Assembly: GCA_009925045.1 (NCBI GenBank)
Contig: RFQK01000053.1
Coordinates: 1-8,549 of the forward strand
DNA from: Methylococcaceae bacterium
GTDB taxonomy: Bacteria; Pseudomonadota; Gammaproteobacteria; Methylococcales; Methylomonadaceae
Length of the DNA: 8,549 nucleotides
Direction of reading: 5' to 3'
The notes below the pieces were generated by a model, which searched no databases, had not been told where the DNA came from, and saw nothing but the letters and a program-made list of their open reading frames with translations. Below, piece by piece: positions 7,868 through 8,549 of the stretch; the stretch's first letter is position 1, and every line of letters starts with the position of its first letter. Made by a program: the position numbers and the translations under genes.

Positions 7868-7896
7868 AGTGACGCAACCTGATGGGTTGCGTCACT
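7868..7896 (+). terminator. Perfect 12-bp hairpin between rpsA and ihfB
   Basis: AGTGACGCAACC (7868-7879) pairs without mismatch with GGTTGCGTCACT (7885-7896) around a TGATG loop, 14 bases after the rpsA stop and 22 bases before the ihfB start. The stem is GC-rich and strong, but it is followed by CTTCAAATATT rather than a T tract, so it is a poor classical terminator. It may be a partial terminator, a 3'-end stabilising structure for rpsA mRNA, or an RNase III-type processing site. A hairpin is certain from the sequence; its role is not. Confidence 0.6.
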
Positions 7897-7918
7897 CTTC
7901 AAATATTCAGGGTTGAAT

Positions 7919-8224
7919 GTGACAAAATCAGAATTGATTGAAATATTAGCTGCTAAGCAATCGCATCTTGCTTTAAAAGATGTCGAACTAGCTGTTAGAT
8001 GTATGGTTGATCATTTAAGTGACACTCTCTCAAGCGGCGATCGGATAGAAATTAGAGGTTTTGGAAGTTTTTCTTTGCATCATCGATCTGCCAGATTAGG
8101 CAGAAATCCCAAAACGGGCGAGGCAGTTTCATTAACAGAAAAACATGTTCCTCATTTTAAGCCTGGCAAAGAAATGCGTGACATCGTAGACGCCTCACGC
8201 GAGAAATTTAAAATCACCGGTTAA
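7919..8224 (+). CDS. ihfB: Integration host factor beta subunit
   Basis: IhfB pairs with IhfA to form IHF, the nucleoid protein that bends DNA sharply at specific sites and supports recombination, replication and sigma-54 promoters. The 101-residue product starts MTKSELIE as in E. coli and keeps the dimer body, [12 protein letters not shown] (43-54), the beta-arm GRNPKTG (61-67, with DNA-intercalating proline P64) and [12 protein letters not shown] (77-88). The match to IhfB-specific MTKSELIE and [13 protein letters not shown] separates it from HU and IhfA. The tail after KEMRD is about 7 residues longer than in E. coli (94 residues). The start is GTG at 7919, chosen because AGGG (7909-7912) stands 6 bases upstream and homology begins there. 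A TTG at 7913 would add two residues but sits directly on the Shine-Dalgarno. Position after rpsA is conserved in gammaproteobacteria. Confidence 0.95.
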   Translation: MTKSELIEILAAKQSHLALKDVELAVRCMVDHLSDTLSSGDRIEIRGFGSFSLHHRSARLGRNPKTGEAVSLTEKHVPHFKPGKEMRDIVDASREKFKITG

Positions 8225-8227
8225 TTT

Positions 8228-8252
8228 AATTGTCGATTTGATTCGACAATTT
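8228..8252 (+). terminator. Hairpin after ihfB, probable terminator
   Basis: AATTGTCGA (8228-8236) and TCGACAATT (8243-8251) form a perfect 9-bp stem with a TTTGAT loop, beginning 4 bases after the ihfB stop. The outer pairs are A-T, and only a short T stretch (8250-8252) follows, so it is a modest Rho-independent terminator at best. Its place between ihfB and a functionally unrelated gene supports a terminator role. Confidence 0.5.
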
Positions 8253-8323
8253 CATCTAGGATGCGGTCGATACTGGTTAATAGTTTCGGCTGCAACTCTC
8301 TACCCATTCGCATCCGCTTCACG

Positions 8324-8343
8324 TAGAATGGATCGTATCCATT
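8324..8343 (+). promoter_or_regulatory. Palindrome overlapping a possible -10 box upstream of the efflux gene
   Basis: AATGGAT (8327-8333) and ATCCATT (8337-8343) form a perfect 7+7 inverted repeat with a CGT centre. It overlaps TAGAAT (8324-8329), a one-mismatch match to the sigma-70 -10 consensus, and lies 15 bases before the ATG at 8359. I see no convincing -35 box at 16-18 bases. The layout fits a dyad operator for a repressor over the promoter of an efflux gene, but neither promoter nor regulator is demonstrated. Confidence 0.3.
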
Positions 8344-8358
8344 ACTAGCGATATCCGC

Positions 8359-8549
8359 ATGTACAAGCGAATTTTCATAATCACCGCAATCGCACTCCTG
8401 TTAACGGGTAGTTTATTCGCCTATAAGTTTTTTCAAATCAATCTGGCTGTCAGCCAAATGACGCCCCCAACTCCGCCGGTGGTTGCTGCTACAACGGTTC
8501 AAGAAGAAAGGTGGGCTGTTAATCTAAGTTCTGTGGGGAGTTTGACAGC
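8359..8549 (+). CDS. Probable RND efflux membrane fusion protein, HlyD/AcrA family (3'-truncated)
   Basis: The first 63 codons of a gene that runs off the window. The product opens with a short positive N-terminus (MYKR) and a hydrophobic stretch at about 5-25, an inner-membrane anchor or signal peptide. A proline-rich linker follows (TPPTPPVV) and then a strand reading RWAVNLSSVGSL. The pattern of anchor, PPxV, ...W...L..VGSL is typical of periplasmic adaptor proteins, which link an inner-membrane RND pump to an outer-membrane channel; an RND transporter gene would be expected just downstream. The ATG at 8359 is the first conventional start after an in-frame TAG at 8281, but no Shine-Dalgarno is visible. 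Family assignment rests on only the N-terminal 63 residues. It is probably a separate transcription unit from ihfB, given the hairpin and 134-base gap. Confidence 0.72.
   Translation, partial: MYKRIFIITAIALLLTGSLFAYKFFQINLAVSQMTPPTPPVVAATTVQEERWAVNLSSVGSLT

Noticed and set aside
7913..7915. TTG at 7913 as the ihfB start
   Set aside because: It touches the AGGG Shine-Dalgarno with no spacer and adds two residues before the conserved MTKSELIE start.
8261..8326. Small + strand frame of 21 codons between ihfB and the efflux gene
   Set aside because: It has no proper ribosome binding site spacing (AGG directly abuts the ATG), no recognisable product, and overlaps the putative promoter and operator.
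1..8549. CRISPR arrays, insertion sequences, tRNA/rRNA genes, attachment sites
   Set aside because: No regularly spaced repeats, transposase-like products, cloverleaf or rRNA sequence were seen; the region is densely filled with conserved housekeeping genes.

Overview
The window is a stretch of ordinary, well-conserved gammaproteobacterial chromosome of moderate GC, with every confident gene on the + strand. In order it holds serC (5' end cut off), pheA, hisC, tyrA, aroA, cmk, rpsA and ihfB, then the first 63 codons of a probable membrane fusion protein of an RND-type efflux system. This gene order (aromatic amino acid/serine 'supraoperon' leading into cmk-rpsA-ihfB) is known from Pseudomonas and other gammaproteobacteria. 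The gene content and order place the sequence in Gammaproteobacteria with good confidence. A genus cannot be read from it; a methylotroph such as Methylophaga or a Methylococcales member is only a guess.

Region 1 (1-6104) is one tightly packed cistron chain. Gaps are 6, 3, 10 and 1 bases, and tyrA overlaps hisC by 8 bases, so one long mRNA with translational coupling is likely. SerC makes phosphoserine. AroA makes EPSP, the precursor of chorismate. PheA turns chorismate into prephenate and phenylpyruvate, TyrA turns prephenate into 4-hydroxyphenylpyruvate, and HisC is a histidinol-phosphate aminotransferase that may also aminate the aromatic keto acids. Cmk supplies CDP/dCDP. The promoter of this unit lies outside the window.

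Region 2 (6105-8252) is the rpsA-ihfB part. The 87-base cmk-rpsA gap holds a terminator-like hairpin with a T7 tract and a second, perfect 9-bp hairpin just before the rpsA ribosome binding site. This layout resembles the S1-autoregulated rpsA leader of E. coli. rpsA encodes full-length six-domain ribosomal protein S1. A perfect 12-bp hairpin without a U tract separates rpsA from ihfB. ihfB encodes the IHF beta subunit from a GTG start that is overlapped by an AUG-UGA start-stop element. A further hairpin follows ihfB.

Region 3 (8253-8549) is a 106-base spacer with a 17-bp palindrome overlapping a possible -10 box, then the truncated membrane fusion protein gene.

I found no mobile element, CRISPR array, tRNA/rRNA gene or clear sign of horizontal transfer, and no convincing undescribed multi-gene system. 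The points most worth a second look are small: the rpsA leader, the start-stop element at ihfB, class II EPSP synthase motifs in AroA, an atypical cofactor-loop residue in TyrA, and the palindrome and minus-strand reading frame downstream of ihfB.
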